The notes under the pieces: model-generated | Seen by the model: the letters and a program-made list of their open reading frames with translations, nothing else | Told to the model about the DNA's origin: nothing | The model's database searches: none | Program-made: the position numbers and the translations under genes | In this document: positions 1 to 7,533 of the stretch, one piece after another | Numbering within the stretch: the first letter of the stretch is position 1 | How the letters are laid out: each line of letters starts with the position of its first letter | NCBI GenBank assembly: GCA_027038385.1 | Contig: JALVXE010000012.1 | Location: forward strand, 25,513-51,928 | Source: Thermotogaceae bacterium | GTDB lineage: Bacteria > Thermotogota > Thermotogae > Thermotogales > Thermotogaceae | Direction of reading: 5' to 3' | DNA length: 26,416 nt

Positions 1-1825
1 CCATCACCGGTTCCAACAAGACTGGTTTTGCTTTCTTCACCGCTTCTTTAAAAGCCATGGACGCAGCTATTTTAAACGCCATTTCCGATGAATCAACCTC
101 ATGATAAGAGCCATCAAGGAGTATCGCCTTTATCCCGACAACCGGGTAACCTGCGAGTATCCCTGATTCCATTGCTTCTTTAACGCCTGCTTCAACAGCC
201 GGAATGTACTCTTTGGGTATGACTCCACCGACGGTCCTATCCTCAAATTCGAAGTGCTTATCCAGACTTATAGGTTCGAACCTCATTACCACATGGCCGT
301 ACTGACCTCTTCCACCGGTCTGGCGTATGTATTTACCTTCAGCCTCAGCTGATTCTTTTATGGTTTCTCTATAGGAAACCTGAGGCTGGCCCACCCTAAC
401 ATTGACTCCGAACTCCCTTTTGAGCCTGTCTATGATTATCTCAAGATGAAGCTCTCCCATACCAGAGAGTATCGTCTCGCCCGTCTCCTTATCAACGACT
501 ACCCTTAGAGTGGGGTCTTCCTCCGTGAGTGCGTTCAGCACTCTCACGAGCTTGTCTTCATCGGCTTTTGAGTAAGGCTCGATAGCTATCGATATGACGG
601 GTTCTGGAAACTCCATCTTCTCCAGTATTATGGGAGTCTTATCGTCACAGAGCGTGTCCCCAGTTTTAGAGATCTTCAACCCAACAGCTGCAGCTATGTC
701 ACCCGCTCTGACGTACTCGACATCTTCTCTTTTATCAGCATGCATGAACACGAGTCTCGATATTCTCTCTCTCTGGCCCTTTGTCGAATTCCAAACATAG
801 CTCCCCTTGCTGAGCTTTCCAGAATAAACCCTAAAATACGTCAGCTTCCCTATGTACGGGTCAACCTGTACCTTGAAAACGAGTGCTGAAAACGGCTCCT
901 CCTCGCTAGGTTCCCGGACCATCTCTTTTCCCGTTTTCGGATCCCATCCTCTGACCGGCGGCATGTCAAGTGGAGATGGAAGAAAATCCACTATAGCATC
1001 AAGGAGCGGTTGAACACCTACGTTGTTCTTCGCAGAACCGGTTAGAACGGGCACCAATCTCCCTTCTATAGTGCCCTTCCTTAGATATTTCCTTATGAGA
1101 TCTTCAGAGACGTCCTCTCCTTCAAGGTAAAGTTCTGCGATCTCGTCGTATTCCTCACCGAGTTTAGCTATGAGGTTTTCTCTCCACTCGTCAGCCAAGT
1201 CCATCAAATCCTCTGGAACGTCTTCGTATACGTATTCACTTCCGTCTTCACTGATCCATCTTATGGCCTTCATCTTTATCAGGTCTATGACCCCTCTAAA
1301 GTCCTTTTCAGCACCTATTGGAATCTGCACCGGGACAGGATTAGCCCCGAGCTTGTCGATGAGTGTCTGGGTGGCCATGAAAAAGTCGGCTCCTATCTTG
1401 TCCATTTTGTTCATGAAAGCAATTCTTGGGGCCCCATATTTGTCAGCCTGTCTCCAAACGGTCTCGGATTGAGGTTCAACACCGGCGGTCGCATCGAACA
1501 CCGCAACCGCTCCATCCAGAACCCTGAGCGACCTTTCGACTTCAGCGGTAAAGTCCACATGTCCGGGCGTATCGATTATGTTTATACGATAATCTCTCCA
1601 AAAGCACGTAGTAGCCGCCGCGGTGATCGTTATTCCACGTTCCTTCTCCTGAACCATCCAATCCATTGTGGCGGTACCATCGTCAACGCTACCTATCATG
1701 TGCTTTCTTCCCGTGTAATACAGAATCCTCTCAGTAGTGGTCGTCTTGCCAGCATCTATATGAGCCATTATTCCTATATTCCTTATCCTGTCCAAAGGTA
1801 CGTATCTGGCGGCTACTTCCTTCAC
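1..1825 (-). CDS. fusA: Elongation factor G, 3' end outside window
   Basis: Translational GTPase that drives ribosomal translocation and, with RRF, ribosome recycling. About 608 residues are visible out of a usual ~690; the C-terminal part lies beyond base 1. The G1 motif AHIDAGKT is at residues 21-28, DTPGHVD near 85, and NKMDK at 139-143. The later domains II-IV can be followed to the SYHEVDSSEMAF region. The start is GTG at 1825, four bases after the rpsG stop, with an AGGTGGTGA Shine-Dalgarno inside the last rpsG codons, so translation is probably coupled. It is third in the rpsL-rpsG-fusA order of the str operon. The sequence is very close to Thermotoga EF-G as I remember it. No abnormality seen. 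Confidence 0.97.
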   Translation of the reverse strand, partial: MKEVAARYVPLDRIRNIGIMAHIDAGKTTTTERILYYTGRKHMIGSVDDGTATMDWMVQEKERGITITAAATTCFWRDYRINIIDTPGHVDFTAEVERSLRVLDGAVAVFDATAGVEPQSETVWRQADKYGAPRIAFMNKMDKIGADFFMATQTLIDKLGANPVPVQIPIGAEKDFRGVIDLIKMKAIRWISEDGSEYVYEDVPEDLMDLADEWRENLIAKLGEEYDEIAELYLEGEDVSEDLIRKYLRKGTIEGRLVPVLTGSAKNNVGVQPLLDAIVDFLPSPLDMPPVRGWDPKTGKEMVREPSEEEPFSALVFKVQVDPYIGKLTYFRVYSGKLSKGSYVWNSTKGQRERISRLVFMHADKREDVEYVRAGDIAAAVGLKISKTGDTLCDDKTPIILEKMEFPEPVISIAIEPYSKADEDKLVRVLNALTEEDPTLRVVVDKETGETILSGMGELHLEIIIDRLKREFGVNVRVGQPQVSYRETIKESAEAEGKYIRQTGGRGQYGHVVMRFEPISLDKHFEFEDRTVGGVIPKEYIPAVEAGVKEAMESGILAGYPVVGIKAILLDGSYHEVDSSEMAFKIAASMAFKEAVKKAKPVLLEPVM

Positions 1826-1829
1826 CCTA

Positions 1830-2297
1830 TCACCACCTGTAGTGAGCAAAGGCTCTGTTGGCTTCCGCCATTCTGTGAACGTCTTCTCTCTTCTTAACCG
1901 CAGCTCCGGTGTTGTTGTAAGCGTTCATGAGCTCTTCTGCAAGCCTGACTTTCATCGGCTTTCCACTCTTTGCCCTTGCGGCGTTCACTATCCACCTTAT
2001 GGCTAGAGAAGTTTTTCTGGGTTCCTGAACCTCTATTGGAACCTGGTAGGTGGCTCCTCCAACCCTTCTCGGCCTGACTTCTAACACAGGTCTGACGTTA
2101 TCCAAAGCCTTGTGAAAGACCTCCAAAGGGTCCTTGCCCATTTTCTCTCTTATTATCTCAAAAGCACCGTAGACTATCTTTTGAGCCACGCTCTTTTTCC
2201 CATCCCACATGATTCTGTTTATGAGCTTTGCAACCAAAACATCGTTATAAATCGGGTCAGGTGGAATTTGCCTTCTTTCAGCTCTCCTCCTTCTCAC
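1830..2297 (-). CDS. rpsG: 30S ribosomal protein S7
   Basis: Primary 16S rRNA-binding protein that nucleates assembly of the 30S head. It has 155 residues, the usual length. The protein starts RRRRAERR, carries the conserved DPIYNDVLVAKLINRIMWDGKK stretch early, and ends AFAHYRW. The start is GTG at 2297 preceded by AGGTGAGCAGGTA. It begins 13 bases after the rpsL stop, and fusA follows after 4 bases. In many bacteria S7 represses translation of its own operon by binding the rpsL-rpsG junction; nothing here proves or excludes that. Confidence 0.98.
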   Translation of the reverse strand: MRRRRAERRQIPPDPIYNDVLVAKLINRIMWDGKKSVAQKIVYGAFEIIREKMGKDPLEVFHKALDNVRPVLEVRPRRVGGATYQVPIEVQEPRKTSLAIRWIVNAARAKSGKPMKVRLAEELMNAYNNTGAAVKKREDVHRMAEANRAFAHYRW

Positions 2298-2309
2298 TAC
2301 CTGCTCACC

Positions 2310-2684
2310 TCACTTCTTGGGTCTCTTGGTTCCGTACTTAGACCTTGACTGTCTTCTTCCTTCAACTCCGGCAGCGTCAAGAGCTCCTCTTATTATCTTG
2401 TACCTGACACCTGGAAGGTCCTTTACCCTTCCACCTCTGACCAAAACAACGGAGTGCTCCTGAAGGTTGTGACCTATTCCGGGTATGTAAGCCGTGACCT
2501 CTATACCATTTGAAAGCCTAACCCTGGCGATCTTCCTGAGAGCTGAATTGGGTTTTTTAGGAGTCATCGTGGATACCCTTATACAAACTCCCCTCTTCTG
2601 TGGATGCCCCTGAAGAGCGGGAGCCTTGCTCTTCTTCTTCTTCATCTTTCTTCCAAACCTTACAAGTTGATTTATAGTTGGCAT
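2310..2684 (-). CDS. rpsL: 30S ribosomal protein S12
   Basis: Decoding-centre protein of the small subunit, 124 residues. The conserved loop TPKKPNSALRK is at residues 41-51, and GRVKDLPGVR follows with K88 and P91. These are the classical streptomycin-resistance positions and all show the sensitive-type residue. The start is ATG at 2684, with a full AGGAGG ribosome binding site ten bases upstream. It is the first gene of the str operon. A 120-base leader/promoter segment separates it from the RND gene, which reads in the same direction. Confidence 0.98.
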   Translation of the reverse strand: MPTINQLVRFGRKMKKKKSKAPALQGHPQKRGVCIRVSTMTPKKPNSALRKIARVRLSNGIEVTAYIPGIGHNLQEHSVVLVRGGRVKDLPGVRYKIIRGALDAAGVEGRRQSRSKYGTKRPKK

Positions 2685-2714
2685 CCCTTCTCTACCTCCT
2701 CAAAATAAAACCTC

Positions 2715-2732
2715 GGTGTTTTCCAAAACACC
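2715..2732 (-). promoter_or_regulatory. Perfect palindrome in the rpsL leader
   Basis: GGTGTTTT and AAAACACC flank a central GG on the minus strand, giving an 18-base perfect palindrome 30 bases upstream of the rpsL start codon. As RNA it can fold into a 7-8 bp hairpin, followed four bases later by TTTTATTTT. It may be a leader hairpin or weak attenuator of the str operon, or a protein-binding operator. The sequence alone does not decide. Confidence 0.4.
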
Positions 2733-2786
2733 CTAAAAAACGCTCAAATCAACAGATCTAATCACGGTTCAGCCATGCCGCGGTGA

Positions 2787-2816
2787 ATAGTATCATACAA
2801 CTCATCAGCTTGTAAA
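2787..2816 (-). promoter_or_regulatory. Candidate str operon promoter
   Basis: On the minus strand TTTACA (2811-2816) resembles a -35 box. TACTAT (2787-2792) resembles a -10 box, with an 18-base spacer. The -35 lies inside the last codons of the RND gene. Transcription would start near 2780, giving a leader of about 95 bases that includes the palindrome at 2715-2732. It is assigned by eye. Confidence 0.3.
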
Positions 2817-4874
2817 GGGGTGAAAGGCTTTTTTTAAGGTGTCGAGCATGGTTGGAACTATGAGCAGTGTCAGGAACACACTAGCCATCATTACGACCCA
2901 CATTATCTGAACCAGATATACGTGTATTGTGAACGGTGACAAGATCATGGGCGTGTATCCCAACGAAAAGCCCAGTGCGTTTGCGAAGATGGGAGTAGAT
3001 ACCCTCCTGATCGCCTCATCCTTTCCAAATTTCTCATGAAGAACTGCGTAATGTATTGCGTAGTCTATTCCAACACCTATAGTTATAGCGGCCATTATCG
3101 TCGTGGTCACGTTGAGAGGTATGCCCCTATATCCCATAAATCCAAACAGTATTAACAGCGTAAGTGAAATCGGCACTATAGATACGAGAGAAACTTTTAA
3201 ACTCTTCGTCATGAAGAACAGCATGAGGAATACAAGTGACATGACGAAAAGAATGGATTTTATCTGAGAACTCACTACTTTGTCGTTTAAATCGCTCAAT
3301 ATATACGGCATTCCCGTGATTTTCATACCGTTATTTTCCGCTATCCTTTCCAACGCCTCTTTATCACTGGTTGGTTTTATAGATGACAAGATGAGAAAAT
3401 TTCCATTTCTCAACAAGGCACTGACCCTATTTGGTTGAGCTCTCTCCATTGCCAAATAGAGCAAAGGAGCGCTCTTAGGGTATTCATTCAATCTGAACAG
3501 ATATTCAGATAAGGCTTTGATAAGGTCGTAAATGGAAAAGCTCCAAATGACCATCTTCCCATTTTTTATCTCCCTCTCAAATCTCAGAATCCTCTTAGCG
3601 TTGTCAGGTGCCAAAGGATTGCTCGATTTTCCATAAATGTAGACCGGAAGAGCGTAGCCCGTTTTCCTCATGACGTTCTCGAAGCTCTTTCTCACCGAAG
3701 TGTACGGCCTGTAAAATCCTATCAGAGAGAACGACTTCTCCACGCGAAAGATTCCTGGGATGAACGCCAAGGCTATGAGAAATCCTATGATCGCAGTCTT
3801 TTTGGAGGATTTGACGATAAGTCTTCCCAAAACGTTTCCCTTGGATTTCAACTTCGAAGCTGGGAGTATCGTTGGGAGCATTATCCAAGTGGAAATCGCG
3901 GCAAACCCTATGCCAATTCCCGAGTACAACCCCAAACTCTTCAAGGATTCACTCGGAAGGAATAGGAACGAAAAGAAACTCACCATCGTCGTCAAGGTAG
4001 TCATTATCATCGCCCTGCCGACGATCTTCAGGGTTTCCGCCGCTCCGTCCACACCTCTCTTCGATTCCAAGTAGTGTGATATGAAATGAAGACCATCAGC
4101 GCTTCCCAAGATTATCACAAATATCGGTACGAGAACGCTCAACACAGACATGTTTGGTGAGGTATATCCGAGAAATCCCATCGTCCACAACGCAGCAATT
4201 CCAGCGGGCATTATTGAAAGAGCGCCACCTTTCACTGACCCGAGTTTCCAACCGAATATAAGTATTAACAGAATCACTATGAACGGAGGAATGGAGAACA
4301 GACCTAGTATTATGTATTTGAACATTTGTTCTTGAATGAATGTGTTTCAAGTTAGATCGCTGTTCAAATTCTTCACCAACTTCCGTACTTCTTTTAACAC
4401 CTGCTCTGGATCGGCACCATCACTGATAGCCACGTTTATGAACACCCAATCTTTCCCGATAATCTTCATCGGGAGAAGCGAAAGAAAAGACAAGACCTTC
4501 TTGGTAGTTTCTGAATCGAACCTATCTATTCTTACTGGTCTAAGTCCCTGAATAATAAATTCGGGTACTCCGGAAACGCTTTCAACACCAGGGATTTTCC
4601 TTAGCTTTCTCTGAAGTTCCAAAGCGATGTTCAAAGAATCCGGTGTGCGAGCATTTCTAATGTGAAGAAGTACTCCTATTTGATCCTCGATGCCAAAAAT
4701 CCTTTCGACTTCTTCCATGCTTTTTTCGTATCTCGAACCCTCTCCGAGAAATATCTTGGGATCGGTAACTATTCTCAACCTCAAGATCCCTAAAAACGAG
4801 AAAACATTGACAAACGCCACAATTATAAGAACGATCCTCCTGTTTCTCAACATGAACTCAACGTATCTTCTCAG
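2805..4874 (-). pseudogene. RND-superfamily exporter interrupted by an in-frame TGA
   Basis: Read through one stop, this is a 12-TM exporter of the HAE3/MMPL type (about 690 codons). TM1 and the first periplasmic domain lie in 4350-4874; TM2-TM12 and the second periplasmic domain lie in 2805-4325. Family motifs are intact: GSADGLHFISHY in TM4, ITGMPYI before TM8, GVGIDYAIHY in TM10. The TGA (4347-4349) is in frame with both halves. It sits at LT-stop-NTFI, the place matching the glycine of ITGMPYI in the second repeat, so GGA to TGA is the simplest origin. An ATG at 4325 just before TM2 could restart translation but has no Shine-Dalgarno. The downstream half shows no further decay. The N-terminus probably begins at CTG 4874, eight bases after AGGGGGG; the first ATG is 4853. 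It could be a fresh pseudogene, a sequencing error, a strain variant or a two-chain transporter. Substrate unknown. Confidence 0.75.
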
Positions 4875-4888
4875 TGGTTTAACCCCCC

Positions 4889-4926
4889 TGAAAAATTTTA
4901 CATCAACTTGAAAAATTTTACATCAA
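4889..4926. repeat. 20-base-period tandem duplication upstream of the RND gene
   Basis: Two identical 18-base copies, TGAAAAATTTTACATCAA, lie at 4889-4906 and 4909-4926. Each copy carries TAAAAT on the minus strand, a good -10 box. With TTGTTT at 4937-4942 (16-base spacer) the distal copy could be the RND promoter. The proximal copy then falls in the leader just before the AGGGGGG ribosome binding site. The duplication may double a -10 element or an operator. Confidence 0.6.
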
Positions 4927-5017
4927 ATCTCCAAAAAAACAATTTTGGAAAGATTTACTATGACCAAACTTCTACCACTTTTTGGCAATTTCTATTTTCC
5001 CTGAACAAGAACAATTA

Positions 5018-5035
5018 GTTCAAAAGTCTTTGAAC
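5018..5035. promoter_or_regulatory. GTTCAAA/TTTGAAC inverted repeat upstream of clpC
   Basis: GTTCAAA and TTTGAAC flank AGTC in a perfect inverted repeat. Just upstream GAAC-AATTA-GTTC (5009-5021) forms another, and a further GAAC precedes it, so the segment holds a cluster of GAAC half-sites. The cluster lies about 12 bases before the CIRCE element and overlaps a possible -35 (TTGAAC at 5030). It looks like an operator for a second regulator. It does not match the CtsR consensus. Confidence 0.35.
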
Positions 5036-5046
5036 CTTCTCCTATC

Positions 5047-5073
5047 TTAGCAGTCTATTATGATGAGTGCTAA
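5047..5073. promoter_or_regulatory. CIRCE operator (HrcA binding site)
   Basis: TTAGCAGTC, nine bases, then GAGTGCTAA. This differs from the CIRCE consensus TTAGCACTC-N9-GAGTGCTAA at one position in the left arm. The spacer contains TATTAT (5056-5061), a likely -10 box, so bound HrcA repressor would block RNA polymerase. It sits 10 bases before the clpC Shine-Dalgarno. This predicts HrcA-controlled heat-shock induction of the downstream unfoldase. Confidence 0.88.
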
Positions 5074-5092
5074 AATATGACTCGGAGGTGAT

Positions 5093-7498
5093 ATGATGAT
5101 GAGAAACTTAAGCGACAAGATGATGGAAATAATGCAAAGGGCTTCTGACAATCTCAGGATGAGAAGGCAGAACCTTTTAAGACCTGAGCACGTTCTCATA
5201 TCGATTATCGAAGATGGTGAGAACGAAGTCGTCAAGATACTAAAAGAGCTCAAAGTAGACACCGCGCTTTTGATATCGGAATTAGAAGCGGCTACAAGGG
5301 GATACCACGGGGTATACTACGGGGATTCCGACGAGACTTATCTCTCAAGGGAACTCGCTAGAGTCTTGGAATCCGCTAGGAAGGAATCCCTGAAGTTCGG
5401 AGAGAAAAAGGTAGGGCCACTTCACTTCTTGCTCGCGCTCCTGTTAGAGACCGGGACACCGATATACAACATACTCAGAAGATTCGGACTCGATTACGAA
5501 AAGGTCTTGAACAAGGTCAAGGAGATGCAGGATAACGGAGAGTTAGGAGAAGAGAGTGCTCTCGCTAAGTACACGGTGGATCTGACAAAGCTGGCAAAAG
5601 AAGGAAAACTCATGCCGGTTATCGGCAGAGAGAAAGAGCTCCAGAGAGTTATAGAGATACTCTCAAGAAAAACCAAGAACAACCCCGTGTTGGTCGGAGA
5701 TCCTGGAGTTGGAAAGACCGCGATAGTTGAAGGGCTTGCTCAGAAGATAGTCAAAGGAGAAGTTCCGGAAGAGCTCAAAGGAAAGAGAGTTCTGATGCTC
5801 GATATGGGTCGGCTACTTGCCGGATCGAAATTCAGGGGAGAGTTTGAAGAAAGGCTCAAAGCGGTAATAGACGAGATAAAGAAGCTAGGAGACAAGGTGA
5901 TACTCTTCATCGATGAGCTTCACACTATAGTAGGAGCCGGAGCGGCGGAAGGCGCCATGGATGCGGCAAACCTGTTGAAACCGGCACTCGCGAGGGGAGA
6001 GCTCAGAGCTATAGGAGCTACTACCGTTGAGGAGTACAGAAAATACATAGAAAAAGACAAAGCTCTTGCAAGGAGATTCCAGCCGGTGTACGTCAGCGAA
6101 CCTTCGGTTGAGGAAACAATAGAGATACTCAAAGGTCTAAGACCGGTTTACGAAGAGCACCACAAAGTCAAAATAACCGATGAAGCTATAGAAGCCGCGG
6201 CAAAGCTCTCAGCAAGATACATAACCGACAGATTCTTGCCGGACAAAGCGATAGATCTGATAGACGAAGCGGCTTCCAAAACGAGACTCTCCGGTCAGAT
6301 GAAAGATCCCAGAGTCGCCGCTATGGAAAAAGAGCTGAAAGAGCTAGAAGAGGAGATAGACGATCTCACCATAAAGGGCCAGTACAAAGAAGCGGCTGAG
6401 AAAAAACAGGAGCTCTTGAAGATGAGGAAGGATTACGACGCTCTCGTAAAGGAGCTCGGAGTTAAAAACGACGATACCGTTGACGAAGACGCCATAGCGA
6501 AAGTAGTTGAGAGCTGGACCGGAATACCAGCGAGTAAGATGGTCCAGTCAGAGAGAGAGAAACTTCTAAAACTCGAAGAGCTCATACACCAAAGGATAGT
6601 CGATCAGGAAGAAGCCGTCAGGGTTATAGCGGACGTTGTGAGAAAGGCAAGAGCCGGCATAAAGGATCCAAAGAGACCGATAGGGACGTTCCTCTTTCTC
6701 GGACCAACGGGCGTTGGAAAGACTGAGCTCGCGAAAGCCTTGGCCGAGGTGCTCTTTGGAAGTGAAGATGCGATGATAAGGATCGACATGAGCGAGTACA
6801 TGGAGAAGCACAGCGTTTCAAAACTCATAGGAGCACCTCCGGGATACGTCGGGTACGAGGAAGGTGGACAACTCACGGAAGCTGTTAGGAGAAGACCGTA
6901 CAGCGTGGTACTCCTTGACGAAGTCGAGAAAGCGCATCCAGAAGTCTTCAACGTTCTCCTTCAGGTGTTCGATGATGGAAGACTGACGGATGGAAAGGGG
7001 AACACGGTCGACTTCAGAAACACGATAATAATCATGACGAGCAACATAGCGAGCGACACGATACTCAGGAACCTCGAGAGAGGAAAGGATTTCGAAGAGA
7101 TAGAACAACTCGTCAGAGAAGAACTCAAGAGATACTTCAGACCAGAGTTCATAAACAGAATAGATTCGGTTGTGATCTTCAAGCCACTCAAGAAAGAACA
7201 CGTAAAGCAGATAGTCGACCTTATGATAAAGAAACTGGAAAAGAGACTACAGGACAAAGAGTTGAAGCTCCAGATATCCGACAGCGCGAAAGAGTACTTA
7301 GCGAACAAAGGATACGACCCGGCTTTCGGAGCAAGGCCACTCAGAAGGGTGATAGAGAGAGAAGTTGAGACTCCTCTAGCGACAAAGCTCATAGCCGGAG
7401 AGATAGAAGAAGGGGATACGGTTATGATAGACGTGAAGGATGGAAAGATAGACATAAGGAAAGCGGATCAAAGCTCGATGGTTCAAAGAGCTTCATAA
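5093..7498 (+). CDS. clpC: ClpC-type AAA+ protein unfoldase
   Basis: Hexameric Hsp100 ATPase that unfolds proteins by threading them through a central pore; 801 residues (B. subtilis ClpC is about 810). The Clp N-domain covers about 1-145. First AAA+ module: GDPGVGKT at 202-209, ILFIDE at 270-275, pore loop KFRGEFE near 247. A short UVR-like middle segment near 420-465 is ClpC-sized, not the long ClpB coiled coil. Second module: GPTGVGKT at 537-544, VVLLDEVEK at 605-613, GYVGYEEGG in between. The segment after TSN (about 648-675), where ClpC proteins carry a VGF-type ClpP-docking loop, shows no such tripeptide and looks ClpB-like. The start follows GGAGGTGAT; ATGs at 5093, 5096 and 5099 are all possible. 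Regulated by the CIRCE just upstream; terminator directly after the stop. Single-gene unit. Confidence 0.93.
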   Translation: MMMRNLSDKMMEIMQRASDNLRMRRQNLLRPEHVLISIIEDGENEVVKILKELKVDTALLISELEAATRGYHGVYYGDSDETYLSRELARVLESARKESLKFGEKKVGPLHFLLALLLETGTPIYNILRRFGLDYEKVLNKVKEMQDNGELGEESALAKYTVDLTKLAKEGKLMPVIGREKELQRVIEILSRKTKNNPVLVGDPGVGKTAIVEGLAQKIVKGEVPEELKGKRVLMLDMGRLLAGSKFRGEFEERLKAVIDEIKKLGDKVILFIDELHTIVGAGAAEGAMDAANLLKPALARGELRAIGATTVEEYRKYIEKDKALARRFQPVYVSEPSVEETIEILKGLRPVYEEHHKVKITDEAIEAAAKLSARYITDRFLPDKAIDLIDEAASKTRLSGQMKDPRVAAMEKELKELEEEIDDLTIKGQYKEAAEKKQELLKMRKDYDALVKELGVKNDDTVDEDAIAKVVESWTGIPASKMVQSEREKLLKLEELIHQRIVDQEEAVRVIADVVRKARAGIKDPKRPIGTFLFLGPTGVGKTELAKALAEVLFGSEDAMIRIDMSEYMEKHSVSKLIGAPPGYVGYEEGGQLTEAVRRRPYSVVLLDEVEKAHPEVFNVLLQVFDDGRLTDGKGNTVDFRNTIIIMTSNIASDTILRNLERGKDFEEIEQLVREELKRYFRPEFINRIDSVVIFKPLKKEHVKQIVDLMIKKLEKRLQDKELKLQISDSAKEYLANKGYDPAFGARPLRRVIEREVETPLATKLIAGEIEEGDTVMIDVKDGKIDIRKADQSSMVQRAS

Positions 7499-7504
7499 GG
7501 AATG

Positions 7505-7533
7505 AAAGGGCTCCCGATCGGGAGCCCTTTTTT
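7505..7533 (+). terminator. Intrinsic terminator after clpC
   Basis: GGGCTCCC and GGGAGCCC pair around a GATC loop, extended by AAA/TTT to an 11 bp stem, and are followed by TTTTTT on the plus strand. It lies between the convergent clpC and chemoreceptor genes, and the chemoreceptor stop codon overlaps the T-run. On the minus strand the T tail is only three bases, so it mainly terminates clpC. Confidence 0.93.

Noticed and set aside
4320..4352. TGA in the RND gene as a selenocysteine codon
   Set aside because: CTTGAA...TTCAAG can form a small stem around the TGA, but there is no convincing SECIS-like hairpin downstream. The family has glycine, not cysteine or selenocysteine, at this position.
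4931..4948. CCAAAA/TTTTGG inverted repeat as a terminator
   Set aside because: The stem is only six A/T-rich base pairs, with no T-run on either strand. It lies in a divergent promoter region where no gene ends.
6818..7455. Minus-strand frames inside clpC
   Set aside because: They are antisense shadows of the highly biased clpC codons, with no start signals.
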